64,000 bases of DNA from Epiperipatus broadwayi (taxonomy: Eukaryota > Onychophora > Udeonychophora > Euonychophora > Peripatidae): positions 349,934 through 413,933 of the forward strand of contig JAQFVV010006731.1 of NCBI GenBank assembly GCA_028023455.1, written 5' to 3'. Below are positions 46,340 to 58,444 of this stretch, one piece after another. The position numbers were made by a program, and so were the translations under genes. The notes beneath the pieces are model-generated. The model saw only the letters and a program-made list of their open reading frames with translations. It was not told the origin of the DNA and ran no database searches. How positions within the stretch are numbered: position 1 is the stretch's first letter; each line of letters begins with the position of its first letter.

Positions 46340-46965
46340 TGGTAATGCTAAAATAAAAAATATCAATATCATAACCATAGTCGGACAAAAGAAAGAAACT
46401 CAAACTTTTTTAAACAACAACTAACACATATAAATGTCTTCTTTACTTATCAAACATGTTTATAATATGTGCTTTCTATGAAATTTACAAAAAATCGTGT
46501 ATATTTTTATTGGACAGCAGAAATACTTGGCTTCTGGTTTTGGCAACTGCGGAAAAAGTTACAATCGCCAGACATTTTAGGAACTATGTGGTATTTCACA
46601 TGAAAACAAGATTTCGCACGCGAACTCATCCGAATTTCTTTGACACACTCTCGGAAAGCTTTTACACATTACACCTTCTCTAAATAAGGGTGTGACCATT
46701 TGAAAAATTACTATAAAGTCAGGTTTCTTAAATTCATTACAAATACAAAGATTGTGTAACGTATATTGTAAAAATTTGACTAATCAAATTACACACACAT
46801 ATATATCAAAACTGTACACAAAAGATAAGTGTGTGGATTCACAGTAACTGTCGCGAAGCAGAAATAGGCCGAATTATTTCTGCATTATGTACTCATCAAT
46901 GGCCTTCTAATGGCTAAGACAAACATTAGATGTTTTCTATAGCCGTAATAAAGGCCTTGTAAATG
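46340..46965. other. Spacer between inverted gypsy copies
   Basis: It contains a GC-richer segment (46500-46690) with a 75-codon + frame (46456-46683: RNTWLLVLATAEKVTIARHF and so on) whose use of CG-containing codons is unlike the surroundings. I recognise no family and see no supporting signal; a dispersed repeat is the likeliest explanation. Further on (46860-46960) lies GC-richer DNA with AATAAAGGCC ahead of GGCGAGCCAG. Confidence 0.35.
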
Positions 46966-46969
46966 GCAT

Positions 46970-48640
46970 TTGTTAGGTATTTTGGCGAGCCAGAACACCA
47001 TCAAGTGGCCAAGCCTGATTAGGTTATAAGTACCAAAAATCTCTGCATGAATAAGTAAATGCAATTTTAAATGACAATATTAATTAAGTCTAAGACATAT
47101 AACAACTAAGTAAGGTAACATGACATTTTAATGAAATATAACAATAAAGAAAGTAAAGTGAGGAGAATAATATGTAGTATAAATAAATATTAAAACAGAC
47201 ACGGCAGGATTTTACATTTTTTTTCATGTACAAACTGATACATATAGGCATAGGTTTAAGATAGGACCTCGTGAGGTAGGCAAAGTTAATTTCTGAAAAC
47301 ATATAAATAAAACAGATAGTTGGAACATAGAATACTGACTTATTTTAGAAAGAAGTAAAATTTTTTTTGATATACAGAAGAATATAGCTCCTAGGTATGT
47401 GTGATAAAATATACTTATCTAGATTGTTTATAAAAGACTAAAATACATTTTCAAATAAGGTGGGACTGTTATATAACAAAATAGCAAATATTAGGCAAAA
47501 ATGGAAGAACAGAAGAGAGACGAAGTTTATGACAGTGAGAAGGTAGTGCTCAACCTTCCAAATATGGCAACATGTACTCATAATGATCAAATGTATAACT
47601 TGGAAGCTCTCATCAAAGAAGTGAGGGAAGAAACAAAAATGATGATGACATGTTCCAAGATGTTATGACAATTACATCACAAAGATTGAGCCATTTGGAG
47701 GAAAACATGGAAATCCATCAAAAACAGACTAGTATTGTAACAAAAGTATTACCAGATGATGATAATCAGGAAAAGGGACAAGTCCAACAAGAGCAAGGTG
47801 ACATTCAGGTTAAATCATTGATTGATGAAGAAGCATGTAAAGATATTCACCACTTAGACTTGTCAGTCAAACACGAAAGGAAAAGTGGAGAAGAAAATTG
47901 TCAGATCATAGAGGATGGCTCTAGCACAATGTCTCTTCAGACTTTGGATTTGGTAAATGAAACTAAAAAGATGGGACAACATTTTAATAATAGAATGAGT
48001 AACTTGACTGGAGGTATTCCAATACATTTGCAGTATGGTACAGCATGTCTTCAGTATTCAAAACCAAAATCTTAGTGGAAGAGGAGAAAATAGACCAACT
48101 AGGAAACCAAAAGATCACAAGTGAATGATTAAGATGGGCAGTGCTGCAGGGAAAGACAAAATGAAACTGCCAATATCAATTCAGGCAAAGGAAGCAAGTG
48201 TGGCTGAGAGATTTGAGGCCAAGTAGTATAGTGCGGAGAGAAGTAAAAAAGTTTTTTTCCGATATTTAAAGACCCTCACACATTAAAAAAGAAGTGTGGA
48301 ATAAGTGTTTTGTTTTGGAAAAATAATCTCAGCCTAAAAAGAGAGTATAATATTAGAAATAGAAACTTAAAGCCTTATGTACCACCGGACCCCAGAAAAT
48401 TTAGAAAGTAAAAAGATAAATATAACTTGTTAGAATAAAAACAACACGGACTCAATTTAAGATACAGGAGATTGAATTATGGATAAACCGTTAGTTATAT
48501 AGTAAAAGAAAGAAAGACTGTTTGTCAGTAACAAATTAAATATTACAACAAATAAAAAGTAGGCTTGAACTCACCTGGCACAAAATTTTTACCTCTGACC
48601 TGAAGCAACAGCATTTTTTTAACATTTTTTTCTCACAAAC
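46970..48640 (+). mobile_element. Gypsy-1 second copy, plus strand, 5-prime portion
   Basis: In inverted orientation to the element at 42967-45995. Shared non-coding sequence includes ACACCATCAAGTGGCCAAGC (46992) against its complement near 45960, and the 47090-47300 block against 45280-45470. Coding sequence is gag only. Beyond 48075 degenerate sequence with gag-like composition continues to about 48500, and copy C of the LTR-like repeat begins at 48651. No protease or RT was found in this copy. Confidence 0.7.
47501..48075 (+). pseudogene. Gypsy-1 gag N-terminal region, second copy
   Basis: It starts at ATG 47501 with MEEQKRDEVYDSEKVVLNL, then NLPNMATC, giving the natural start that the other copy has lost. 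A one-base shift near 47650-47665 leads to the longer frame (47650-48075). That frame contains an amphipathic helix (ITSQRLSHLEENM), the acidic LPDDDNQ box and DLSVKHERKSGEEN, which parallels DMSVKHQIQDGEEN of the other copy. The capsid part is missing or decayed. The predicted helix suggests self-association, as in other Gag proteins. Confidence 0.75.
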
Positions 48641-48650
48641 TATTGGTAAA

Positions 48651-50808
48651 TGAAGCAATGGATCTGAAGTATGATCCATGCTTCACAGCCTCCTATAAAC
48701 TTAATTAGTATTGTAGGCCTAAATTAAGTTTATAGTCCAATATCAGCAGGGTTTTGCATTAAAGCTAAAATGAATTATGTTTATTAAATTTGTATTTGCA
48801 TTTAAATATTTTGTTTTAAATAAATTCCATTCTGAGATTAGATTTCTGTTAATAAAAATTACTTGTAAAACCTATTAGTCAAACATATATATATATATAT
48901 ATACGTCAAGCATATATATATATATATGAGTTAATGCAAAATTCTGCTGAAATAAAATGCTTATTTTATTAAAAGAAATAATATATATATATATTAAAAT
49001 TTTGTTAAAATATGGCATATGATTTTATTTTGAGTTAAGCCCGCCAACATTTTCTAAAAGAAGGTATGTTTGGAATTAGTTATCCCATTCAAGGCAAATT
49101 AAAGATGGCCTTCTCTTTCTTTTTTAATTAATAAAATTCAAAGTTTAAAAAAAGAAATTTAGAATAAAAAAGTAAAAGTTGTTTTTAGAAAATGTTACCT
49201 TGAAACAAAGGAATGTGGGGGGGGATTATCAAGATCTAAGATCATAGGCAAAACAATAGAAGGTAGCTTACAAAAAAAGTAAAAATAGGAGTGAGAACAA
49301 AAGACTTGACATTCAGATTTTTCTTTTAGATTGCTATTCAGAGTTTGCTTTTTTCTTGTGCTTGCTTTTGTCAGATTTTGCTTTTGATTGCTGAGATTTC
49401 TCTGTCGAGAATTCATTCAGACTTTTCCTGTGCTTTGAACCTCCCAGATTTTGCTTCTCATTTCCATTTTGCTCAAAAAAATTATTCAACTGTCATCTTC
49501 AAAATCACGGAGAGGTTTGAACATGCTACAAGCTAAAAATCATATGAATTTGATGGATTCTACTGTGCTAGGCAGTTAGGCAAAGCTTTTCCTACTGTTG
49601 GAGTTTCTAAAAACCATCAACATGATGTAGTATCCACCCAATAGTAATTTGAACTCTGTGCTGTGTCTGTAGGCCTTTTCGTGAAAACATACTATGTATT
49701 TCCACTTTCTTTTTCTGGGTAAGTACCTATTGATGGACGGATCAAGCCATGCATTTCGAGGGAACATGACCAAGGAACCAGGAGGTAATCATATCTCCCC
49801 TCCATTGAACTATTTTATTTCTACTCTTTTTTGTTCATACCTTTCTTAATTGCTTCATTGAATTATATTTCTGAAATGTTGTATTTAATTATATTTGTTA
49901 TGTAACCATTTTTATTAGACTAGTCATATATATATATATATATATATTGCATGATCATCTATCTATATATATTTAACCCTTTTTCCTTCACTTTTCTTCA
50001 TTACTAACATGCATAAATATTTTGTATTCCATTGCGGTTAAGTTTAAAAGTTAATTTTTCATTAAAATATCTTTCCGATTTCCTTTAATGTTTGTAAATT
50101 AAATACGAGTAAGTTTCCTTTGTTTTCCAATTTGATCTCCATGATAATGCCTCTTTTGTCTGCCATTAGCTCATTACGTATATCTGATTTAGCTGTAGAC
50201 GTCTTAAATAATTGTAAACTGTTTTTAGCGCAAAGCAATTAGAAATGCTTTGCAAAATATCTTTTTTTTATTGTACTTTATTGAGGAGATTCGAGTTGAC
50301 AATTTTATTAAAATTGGGAAGAAAAGACTTAGACCACAAAAATATTATATCGTTTAAACTGTTTTTATTGTCTAATTAGTTTTTCATTAATTCAGGGGAA
50401 TAGCAGTAGCCATTAGAACATTACTAACATTTTAAAGTTATTAATTAATTATATTATTTAACTAAAAAGCTTGAGTTTTCCTAATTTTATTTTAATGCTT
50501 CATTTTGCTTTTCCAATGATCCAGGAATGCAAAACACCTTTTTTGTAGTACTTTTATGCACATTTAACTTGTAGTTCTATAAGTATTCTTTTCCATGTCT
50601 CTTCCCTTGATGCTAAGCTTGGCCAGATGAAAGGTAATTTATGCATGTCTCAGATAATGCTGTTGGTTCATAGTTAGCCTCGAGAATAAGTGAGTAGTGC
50701 AGAGGTCATAGTATTTTTGATTTAACATCTCGCATATGGGTGACCTCGAGGTACTTTCACCTAGTATTCAAACTGGATTAAACCAACATACATCATCTGT
50801 ATATCATA
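48651..50808 (+). mobile_element. LTR-like repeat, copy C
   Basis: Full-length copy starting TGAAGCAATGGATCTGAAG and ending with a degenerate CATCTGTATATCATA, then AGTAAA of the leader. It shares order and content with copy A: a start with the GGATCATAC/GTATGATCC-type palindrome, the CTTTGTTTCAAGG complement segment (an uninterrupted G8 run near 49216), the CAGATTTTGCTT minisatellite-like part, (TA)n at 49927-49946 and the CTCGCATATGGGTGACCTC end block. It meets copy D tail to tail at about 50816. Confidence 0.75.
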
Positions 50809-50823
50809 GTAAAAAAAAATTAC

Positions 50824-51716
50824 TGTGACAGTTAGATGATGTATGTTGGTTTAACCCAGTTCGAATACTAGGCGAAAGTACCTCAAGGCCACCCATACAG
50901 GAGATATTAAATCAAGAATACTATGACCTCTGCTCTATTCGCCTATTCTCGAGGCTAACTATGAAACAACAACATTATCTGAGACATGCATAAATATTTT
51001 CTCATCTGACCCAAACATAGCATCAGTGGAGAGAAACATGGACGGGAACACTTACGGAGCTAAATAGTTAAATGTACATAAAAGTGCTAAGAAATATGTG
51101 TTTTGCATGCCTGGATCATTGGAAAAATAAAATAAAGCATTAAAATAAAATTAGAAAACTGAAGCTTTTTAGTTAAATAAGATATTTAATTAATGATTTT
51201 AAAATATTAATAATGATTTAATGGCCCCTGCTATTCCCCTGAATTACTGAAAAACTAATTAGACAATAAAAACAGATTAAATAATATAATATTTTTGCGG
51301 TCTAAGTCCTTTCTTCCCAATTTTAATAAAATTGTCAACTTGAATCTCCTCGCAATTTTAATAAAATTGTCAACTCGAATCTCCTCGATAAAGTACACTA
51401 ATAAAAATCTTTCGCAAAGCATTTTCTAATTGCTCTGCACTAAAAACAGTTAAAATTATTTAAGACATATATAGCTAAATAAGATATACGTAATAAGCTA
51501 ATGGCAGACAAAAGAGGCCTTATCAAGGAGATCAAGTTGGCAAACAAAGGAAACTTACTCATATTTAATTTACAACCATAATTGGAATTAGAAAGAGATT
51601 TTAAATGAAAAATTAACTTTTAAACTTAACCACAATGGAATAGAAAATATTTATACATGTTAGTAATTAAGAATAGCGAAGGAAAAAAAGTTAAATATAT
51701 ATAGATAGATGATCAC

Positions 51717-51752
<36 letters not shown>

Positions 51753-52380
51753 ACTAGTCTAATAAAAATGGTTACATAACAAATATAATTAAATGCAACA
51801 TTTCAGAAATATATTTCAATGAAGCAAGTAAGCAAGGTATGAACAAAAAAGGGTAGAAAGTAAATAGTCCAATGGAGGAGAGATACGATTACCATCCTGA
51901 TTCCTTGGTCATGTTCTGTTGATGTGCGTGTCTTGATCCATCCATTGATAGGTATTTGCCCGGACAATGAAAGTGGAAATACGTAGTATGCTTTCACAAA
52001 AAATGCTTTCACGAAAAATCCATGGCACAAAGTTCAGATTACTATTAGGTGGATACTATGGCATTTTGATGGTATTTAGGACCTCGGCAGCAGGCAAAGC
52101 CATTTTGCCTAACCACCAAACATAATCAAATCCATCAAATTCATATGACTTTTTACTGGTCACATATTGAAGTGATATGTGGTTTTGAGGATGACAGTTG
52201 AATAGCCTTTTGGAGCAAAGTGAAAATGAAACAGTAAAATCTGGGAGGTTCAAAGCACAGGAAAAATCTGAATGAATTCTCTACAGAGAAATCTCAGCAA
52301 GCAAAAGCAAAATCTGACAAAAGCAAGCACAAGAAAAAGCAAACTCTGAATGCAATCTCCAAAAGTAAAATCTGAATGCC
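50824..52380 (-). mobile_element. LTR-like repeat, copy D (outer end missing)
   Basis: In minus orientation, starting on the + strand with TGTGACAGTTAGATGATG. It is the reverse complement of the inner 1.56 kb of copy C and is separated from it only by a few bases of shared leader (AGTAAAAAAAAATTACT), giving a near spacer-free palindrome. It carries (TA)n at 51719-51750. It lacks the last roughly 600 bp present in copies A, C and E, and stops at 52380 in the CAAAATCTGA minisatellite-like part, next to the start of copy E. A short internal duplication of AATTTTAATAAAATTGTCAA lies at 51319-51376. Confidence 0.75.
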
Positions 52381-52385
52381 CATCG

Positions 52386-53530
52386 TGTGACAGTCAGATG
52401 ATGTATGTTGGTTCAACCCAGTTCGAATACTAGGCAAAAGTACCTCGAGGCCACCCATACACAAGATATTAAATCAAGAATATGATGACCTCTGCCCTAT
52501 TTGCCTATTCTCCAGGCTAACTATGAACCAACAACATTATCTGAGACACGCATAAATTTAACTCATCTGACCCAAACTTAGCATCAGTGGAGAGAAACAT
52601 GGACAGGAACACTTACGAAGCTAAATAGTTAAATGTGCATAAAAGTGCTAAGAAATATGTGTGTTGCATGCCTGGATCATTGAAAAGTAAAATAAAGCAT
52701 TAAAATAAAATTAAAAAAACTCGAGTTTTTAGTTAAATAAGATATTTAATTAATGACTTTAAAATGTTAGTAATGTTTTAATGGGCCTCCACTATTCCCC
52801 TGAATTAATGAAAAACTAATTAGACAATAAAAACAGATTAAATGATATAATATTTTTTGGTTGTCTAAGTCTTTGTGGAGTGGATTGAAGCCTGTCCATT
52901 AAAGTAGAAGGATTTGCTATCTTAATATATATCTGAGCACTTGTAGCATATATGTGTATACATGGTAATCTGGACCAACTGATGATTGCTGGTTTAGCAT
53001 GAAATACGTATATTGGCGATTATTTATCTTTTCAACATATGTGTGTTCAAGTGTATCAGTGTTGTGAGATAGTGTGGAGAGTGGTGGGTCATGTGAAAGT
53101 CTGTGCTCATACCCTGTCTATTACATATATAGACACAGGTATGTATAAGCCTGTGTATTTCAGCTATTCCCAATTTTAATAAAATTGTCAACTCGAATCT
53201 CCTCGATAAAGTACAATAAAAAAGATCTTTCATCAAAGCATTTCTAGTTGCTTTGCACTAAAACAGTTTACAATTATTTAAGATGTCTATAGCTAAATCA
53301 GATATACGTAATGAGACTAATGGTGGGCAAAAGAGGCATTATGAAGGAGATCAAGTTGGCAAACAAAGGAAACTTACTCGTAGTTATTTTACAACACATA
53401 ATTGGAATTAGAAAGATATTTTAAATGAAAAATTAACTTTTAAACTTAACCACAATGGAATAAAAAATATTTATGCATGTTAGTAATGAAGAATAGTGAA
53501 GAAAAAAGGTTAAATATATATAGATAGATG

Positions 53531-53610
<80 letters not shown>

Positions 53611-54940
53611 ACTAGTCTAATAAAAATGGTTACATAACAAATATAATTAAATACAACATTTCAGAAATTAATTCAATGAAGCAATTTAGAAAGTTATGAT
53701 CAAAAGGGTGGAATAATAAATAGTTCATGAGGAGAGATGCAATTACCATCCTGATTCCTTGGTCTTGCTCCCGCGACGATTGCAGCTCGATACGTCTGTC
53801 GATAGGTATTTGTCCAGACAAGGAAAATGGAAATATGTAGCATGCTTTCATGAAAAGTCCTACAGACATGGTACAGAGTTCAGATTAATATTGGGTGGAT
53901 ATTATGGCATCTGATGGTATTTAGGACCTCGGCATCAGGCAAAGCTTTGTTGCCTAACCATCAATCATATTCATTTCCATCAAAATACTATGACTTTTAC
54001 CTGGTCGCATGTTGAACTGATATGTGGTTTTGAGGACAACAGTTGAATAGCTTTTTTTGGAGCACAAGCTAAATAAAAAGCAAAATCTGAGAAAACTGAA
54101 TGAGTTCTCCCAAAGAGTAATCTGAAAAAGCAACCAGAGAAATCTCAATGAATTCTCCAAAGAGAAATCTGACTAAAAAGCACACACAAGAAAAATCTAA
54201 AAGAATTCTTCAAAGAGAAATCTCACTGACAGCAAGCAGGGGAAATCTCTAATAGCAAAAGCAAACTCTGAATAATCAAGTATTTTGTTATCTCTCCTAT
54301 TTATACCTTTTTGTAAGCTACCTTCTATTGTTTTATGTATGATCTTAGATCTTGATAAGCCCCCCCCCCCCCATGCTCCTTTGTTTCAAGGTAACATTTA
54401 TAAAAATAACTTTTACTTCTTTATTCTAAATTTTTTTTTTAAACTTTGAATTTTATTAATTAAAAAAGAAAGAGAAGGCCATCTTTAATTTGCCTTGAAT
54501 GGGCTAATTAATTACAAACATACATTCTTTTAGAAAATGTTGGCAGGCTTATCTCAAAATAACAATCATACACCATATTTTAACAAGATTTTAAAAAGAA
54601 AAATATATTATTATTTCTTTTAATAAAATAAGCATTTTATTTCAGCAGAATTTTGCATTAGCTCATATATATAAAATATATATCTATATGCTTGACGTAT
54701 ATATATGTTTGACTAATAGGTTTTACAAGTAATTTTTATTAACAGAAATCTAATCTTAGAATGGAATTTATTTAATACGAAATATTTAAATGTAAATACA
54801 CATTTAATAAACATAATTAATTTTAGCTTTAATGCAAAACCCTGCTGATATTGGACTATAAACTTAATTCAGGCCTACAATACTAATTAAGTTTATAGGT
54901 GGCTGTGAAGCATGGATCATATTTCAGATCCATTGCTTCA
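52386..54940 (-). mobile_element. LTR-like repeat, copy E with SINE insertion
   Basis: Complete copy in minus orientation: TGTGACAGTCAGATG at the left, CATTGCTTCA at the right, TG...CA on either strand. It is 2555 bp long because of a SINE-like insertion (52874-53163) and a long (TA)n tract (about 53535-53608). A pure C14 run at 54360-54373 sits where the other copies have shorter G/C runs. Otherwise collinear with A and C. Confidence 0.75.
52874..53163 (+). repeat. SINE-like repeat S, copy 3, inserted in LTR-like copy E
   Basis: Copies A-D are continuous at this point (GTCTAAGTC.TTT followed directly by CAATTTTAATAAAATTG). Copy E instead holds about 290 bp beginning GTGGAGTGGATTGAAGCCTG and containing GATTTGCTATCTTAATATA, shared with copies 1, 2 and 4. 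This gives a clean empty/filled-site comparison and shows the repeat is mobile and younger than copy E. Confidence 0.75.
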
Positions 54941-55149
54941 ATATATATATATATATAACATTAGTAAATACAAGCTTATTAAATTAGGTCATGTGACATC
55001 TGACTTGATTTATTTGTAATTATGTATATATTTATAATGTTATCTAAATGATGTATCAGTATGGTGACTATGACTAACCTTATATACAGTACTATAATAA
55101 ACATACATATGTACTCATTGACCAAACATCTAAAGACTAAACATTTATA

Positions 55150-55840
55150 AGATAATTGAGAGATTGCAATATAAATATTAATGTTTTGACCAGGTAAAAT
55201 AGAAAACGTTATGGAGATAATTATGACTTTTCTACAGATTTTTAGATACCAATGAAACTGAAACTGAAAGCCAGATTTAAAAATGATTATAGTATTATAA
55301 ATTCCATCCAAGCATTAATAAAATTATAAAAAGTTAATGAATTGCCATTTTTCATCACATTCACAACTTATAAAAAGGAATTTAATTCTACATGCTTTTC
55401 GGCTTAGATAAAAATTTTGGAATATTAAGATACTAACAATTTTTGAAGAATATTTATTAAATCCCAATAGTTGTTATTGTCTCGTTTGGAGACATAAAAA
55501 ACATTAATGAATATTGGTGTAATAGGATAATTGTCCAAATTTTTCACCACAGTTTTAGAGAAAGTATGTTGATTGAAATCGAAAGCTAAAGGAATAAAAG
55601 CAAATGAAGATTATCTAAGTCATTTGAATTTTAATACTTGATATCCTAATTTTTGCAAACAATGCTTCAGAGATTTGAGAAATGTTACAAAAGTATTAGT
55701 TAAAGAAAATAAAAAAACTTAGAAAAGTGTTAAAAGAGGATTAAAATAATATTTAACGTTTTTTTTTAAGAAAAAAGATTGGTAGTAATAAATTCAAGTT
55801 ATTAATACTATAACAGTAGGATTGTCTAAAGAAAATCCAG
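55150..55840 (+). mobile_element. Decayed RT-domain fragment of an RTE LINE
   Basis: Translated pieces match the RTE element at 25-27.9 kb in order. An equivalent of the KIITIRLQKTLDFHQQ region lies near 55200-55260 and of AGFKNGFSTIDHIQVL near 55268-55320. The INIENGVRQ region follows near 55500. AKGVKVNGDYLSHLDF and the ANNALELQEML equivalents lie near 55580-55690. Many stops. It lacks both the endonuclease and the 3-prime tail. Confidence 0.7.
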
Positions 55841-56990
55841 GTGGTCATCTCTAACTATAGTCTTACAGTATCTTCATATAGGGTGTTATGAATGATAGGA
55901 TATGACTTTAATCCAAAATTGAATCCATTTCTAACAAGATAATTTAGAATTAAATATTTAATAAAGATGCAATTTAGACCAATTGATCCAATCTTTTCTT
56001 TGTTGATTGTTACATTATGCTCAGTATTCAAACTCAGGGTAGTTTTTACATTTAACTTATTTCAGGAGTTTACATCCACATCCTATAGTAGTAATAATAT
56101 CTCATATAATTTTAATAAATTTTAAAAATTAATTTCAACCAAGTTATCAGGATATTAAATCAGTATGACTTATGTTTATGAATATGTGTATTCAATCTTA
56201 TTTGGTTTTGGAAAATAAATAAATAAATTAAATAACTCGGAGACCTACTTGGATTTAAACTAAATTTTAAATTATTTATTAACAGCTAACAATTTAAATT
56301 TATTTTATATAACAGAAGTTATAATTATAAGTGTTTTACATACATTTCTACTATTTTATGATATTAAATATAAATAATATCTTCACATATCCCCATACAA
56401 GACATGTATCATAAAATGACCAGATTTTAATAAATGGTAAAACAATAAAATTATATAATCTCAACAAAAAAATTATAATGATACTAACTAGTTAAATTTA
56501 ATATGAACATTATATGTGTAAACGAAGATTTTATATTGTCCAATTCTTATATAGGAATTCCACTTTTATAAAGACTCCCTTGTATGTGTAGTCATATTAT
56601 TATGAAATAAAAGACTTCACACCCAAGGATGGTAAGCATCCACACACAAAATAATAAACAAATATTACTAAGTCAATTAATAAACAAAAATTTCTGTTCT
56701 GTCAATAATAAAATGAACATGAAGAATAATAAAATCTTACCTCCATATTAAATTATTTTTATTTATCATAGTCAAGTCGCTTTATGGGAAGACCTAAATT
56801 TTATTTAAAAAAAAAATTTAAACCAATGATTTTTCCATTTCTCTTTATCTTATAACTTCTTTAAATGGCATAATTTAACCCTTTATTTAACATGGTTTAG
56901 AATTAAATTGCTTTTAATTATTAGCTTTCATATTTGATGTTCACATCTAATGCTAGGTATAGATATGCAATTATAATAAACATAGAATTA
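55841..56990. other. AT-rich interval, nothing recognised
   Basis: No gene, domain or clear repeat seen. Confidence 0.5.
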
Positions 56991-56994
56991 GAAA

Positions 56995-57245
56995 GAATTT
57001 AAACTCAGACTCTCAAGCTCCCTATCTCTATGCACTCCATCTTATACAATGGATACACATGCTCACATAATGCCAAAAAGATAAATAATCTCCAAAATAT
57101 GTATTTTGTGCAACAGTTGGCCCAGATTATCATTTCCTACAATATCTAAATAATCAGCGCTTTAGTTTATATTAAGATAGCAAATCTTCAATCTTTAATG
57201 AACAAGCTTCAATCTTCTCCACTCTCCAACTCCTCTGCTACCCAT
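56995..57245 (-). repeat. SINE-like repeat S, copy 4
   Basis: Minus-strand reading has GAGAAGATTGAAGCTTGTTC, then GATTTGCTATCTTAATATA, then GATAATCTGGGCCAACTG and AAAATACATATTTTGGAGAT, in the family order. It ends in GAGTTTAAATTC, a decayed form of the B-box-like end of copies 1 and 2. Confidence 0.6.
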
Positions 57246-57249
57246 ATCA

Positions 57250-58140
57250 CTGAATTAAATTAAGTTTAGTGTTGACAATATATTTACATTTGAATATTAT
57301 ATATATATTGTGCCAGGCACATTTGATGTGGCCAAGCACAAGATAAGGTCAGATAAATTAATGGACGAAAATATGTAAAAAGCCATTAAATGGGGGGGTG
57401 TACTATTTATATAATTAAAATTTGTTATGAATTAAGAGAGAGAACTGTGGTTATAGCATAAACTCACACACACATATGATTAAAGCCAAGGTTTAAATGT
57501 TTAGAAATATGTATTTGCAATTTTGATTTGTGTTTTTTTTTTATTTTTATTTTTAAAAGAAAAAGATAACTCCAAAATGTATTTATAATTTTAAATATTT
57601 TTGTTTGTTGAAGAAACAGCATTTATTTAACAAATTGTTATTCTCTATTTATATTTTTTTTTGAGTGTTTACAAAATGTAAAAAGGAAAATTTTAGATAT
57701 TACTGTTGATTAAAAATATTTAAGAATAATTTCAAAATCGAGGTTTTAATGGTCATTTTTCTCTTCAGTTGCATTTGAGCAAGTCATTGTCTTAAATTTA
57801 AGAAAAGCCAAAAGGCATTTCTGTCTTCCTGTCCATGCTAAAATAATTTAACAGGACAAAAGAGTTTAATTAGACTTGCGATGATGCGTGGAGAGAGGAA
57901 TGTTCAAGATATATGAAACAATTGTTTGTTAAAACAGAAAAAAACTTCCATTCTGATAATGTAATTAATCAAGAGTAAATAGATGTTATCATTTCTTAAT
58001 TGTGATCTGAATGGAGATATCAAAAAATAAGAAAAAACTAATTGGAAATCAAATTCTTAAAACAATTAGTCAAAACAATTCTATGAGATTTAATTAATTT
58101 TTGTGTATGAAGGTGGGATATCTGTTCTGAAATTGCTAGA
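57250..58140. other. AT-rich interval, nothing recognised
   Basis: (TA)n followed by TTGTGCCAGGCACATTTG near 57300-57325 resembles the small dispersed repeat noted at 30000. No gene seen. Confidence 0.45.
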
Positions 58141-58142
58141 GG

Positions 58143-58262
58143 GCAGTTGACTTTGGCTTTTCAAAGAAGGCAGTTGACTTTTGATTTTCAAAGAAGGCAG
58201 GTCACCTTTGCTTTTCAAAGAAGGCAGTCTAACTTTTTCTTGTCAAAGAGAGCAGTTCACAT
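58143..58262 (+). repeat. 31-bp minisatellite, four copies
   Basis: Tandem units of the form GGCAGTTGACTTTTG followed by NTTTTCAAAGAA occur near 58143, 58168, 58196 and 58224, with a decayed fifth at the end (GAGCAGTTCACATTTGC). The units vary by a few substitutions. Confidence 0.85.
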
Positions 58263-58444
58263 TTGCAAATCTTATTGGAAGCTAATGCTATTCTGAAACA
58301 TGCGAAGCCATGCAACTGTTTTAATCATGCTGATTCTAATACCTTGCTGTCATTGAAATAACCTAGCAGTTAACCAGTCAATTGATTCTGATGGAAGCAT
58401 AACTACAACACACCATCGAAGCCTGCAGTTAACACTTTATACCT

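Noticed and set aside
46456-46683. 75-codon plus-strand frame with unusual codon use
   Set aside because: Tempting as a gene, but no family, no start context and placement in a repeat spacer; kept only as a remark.
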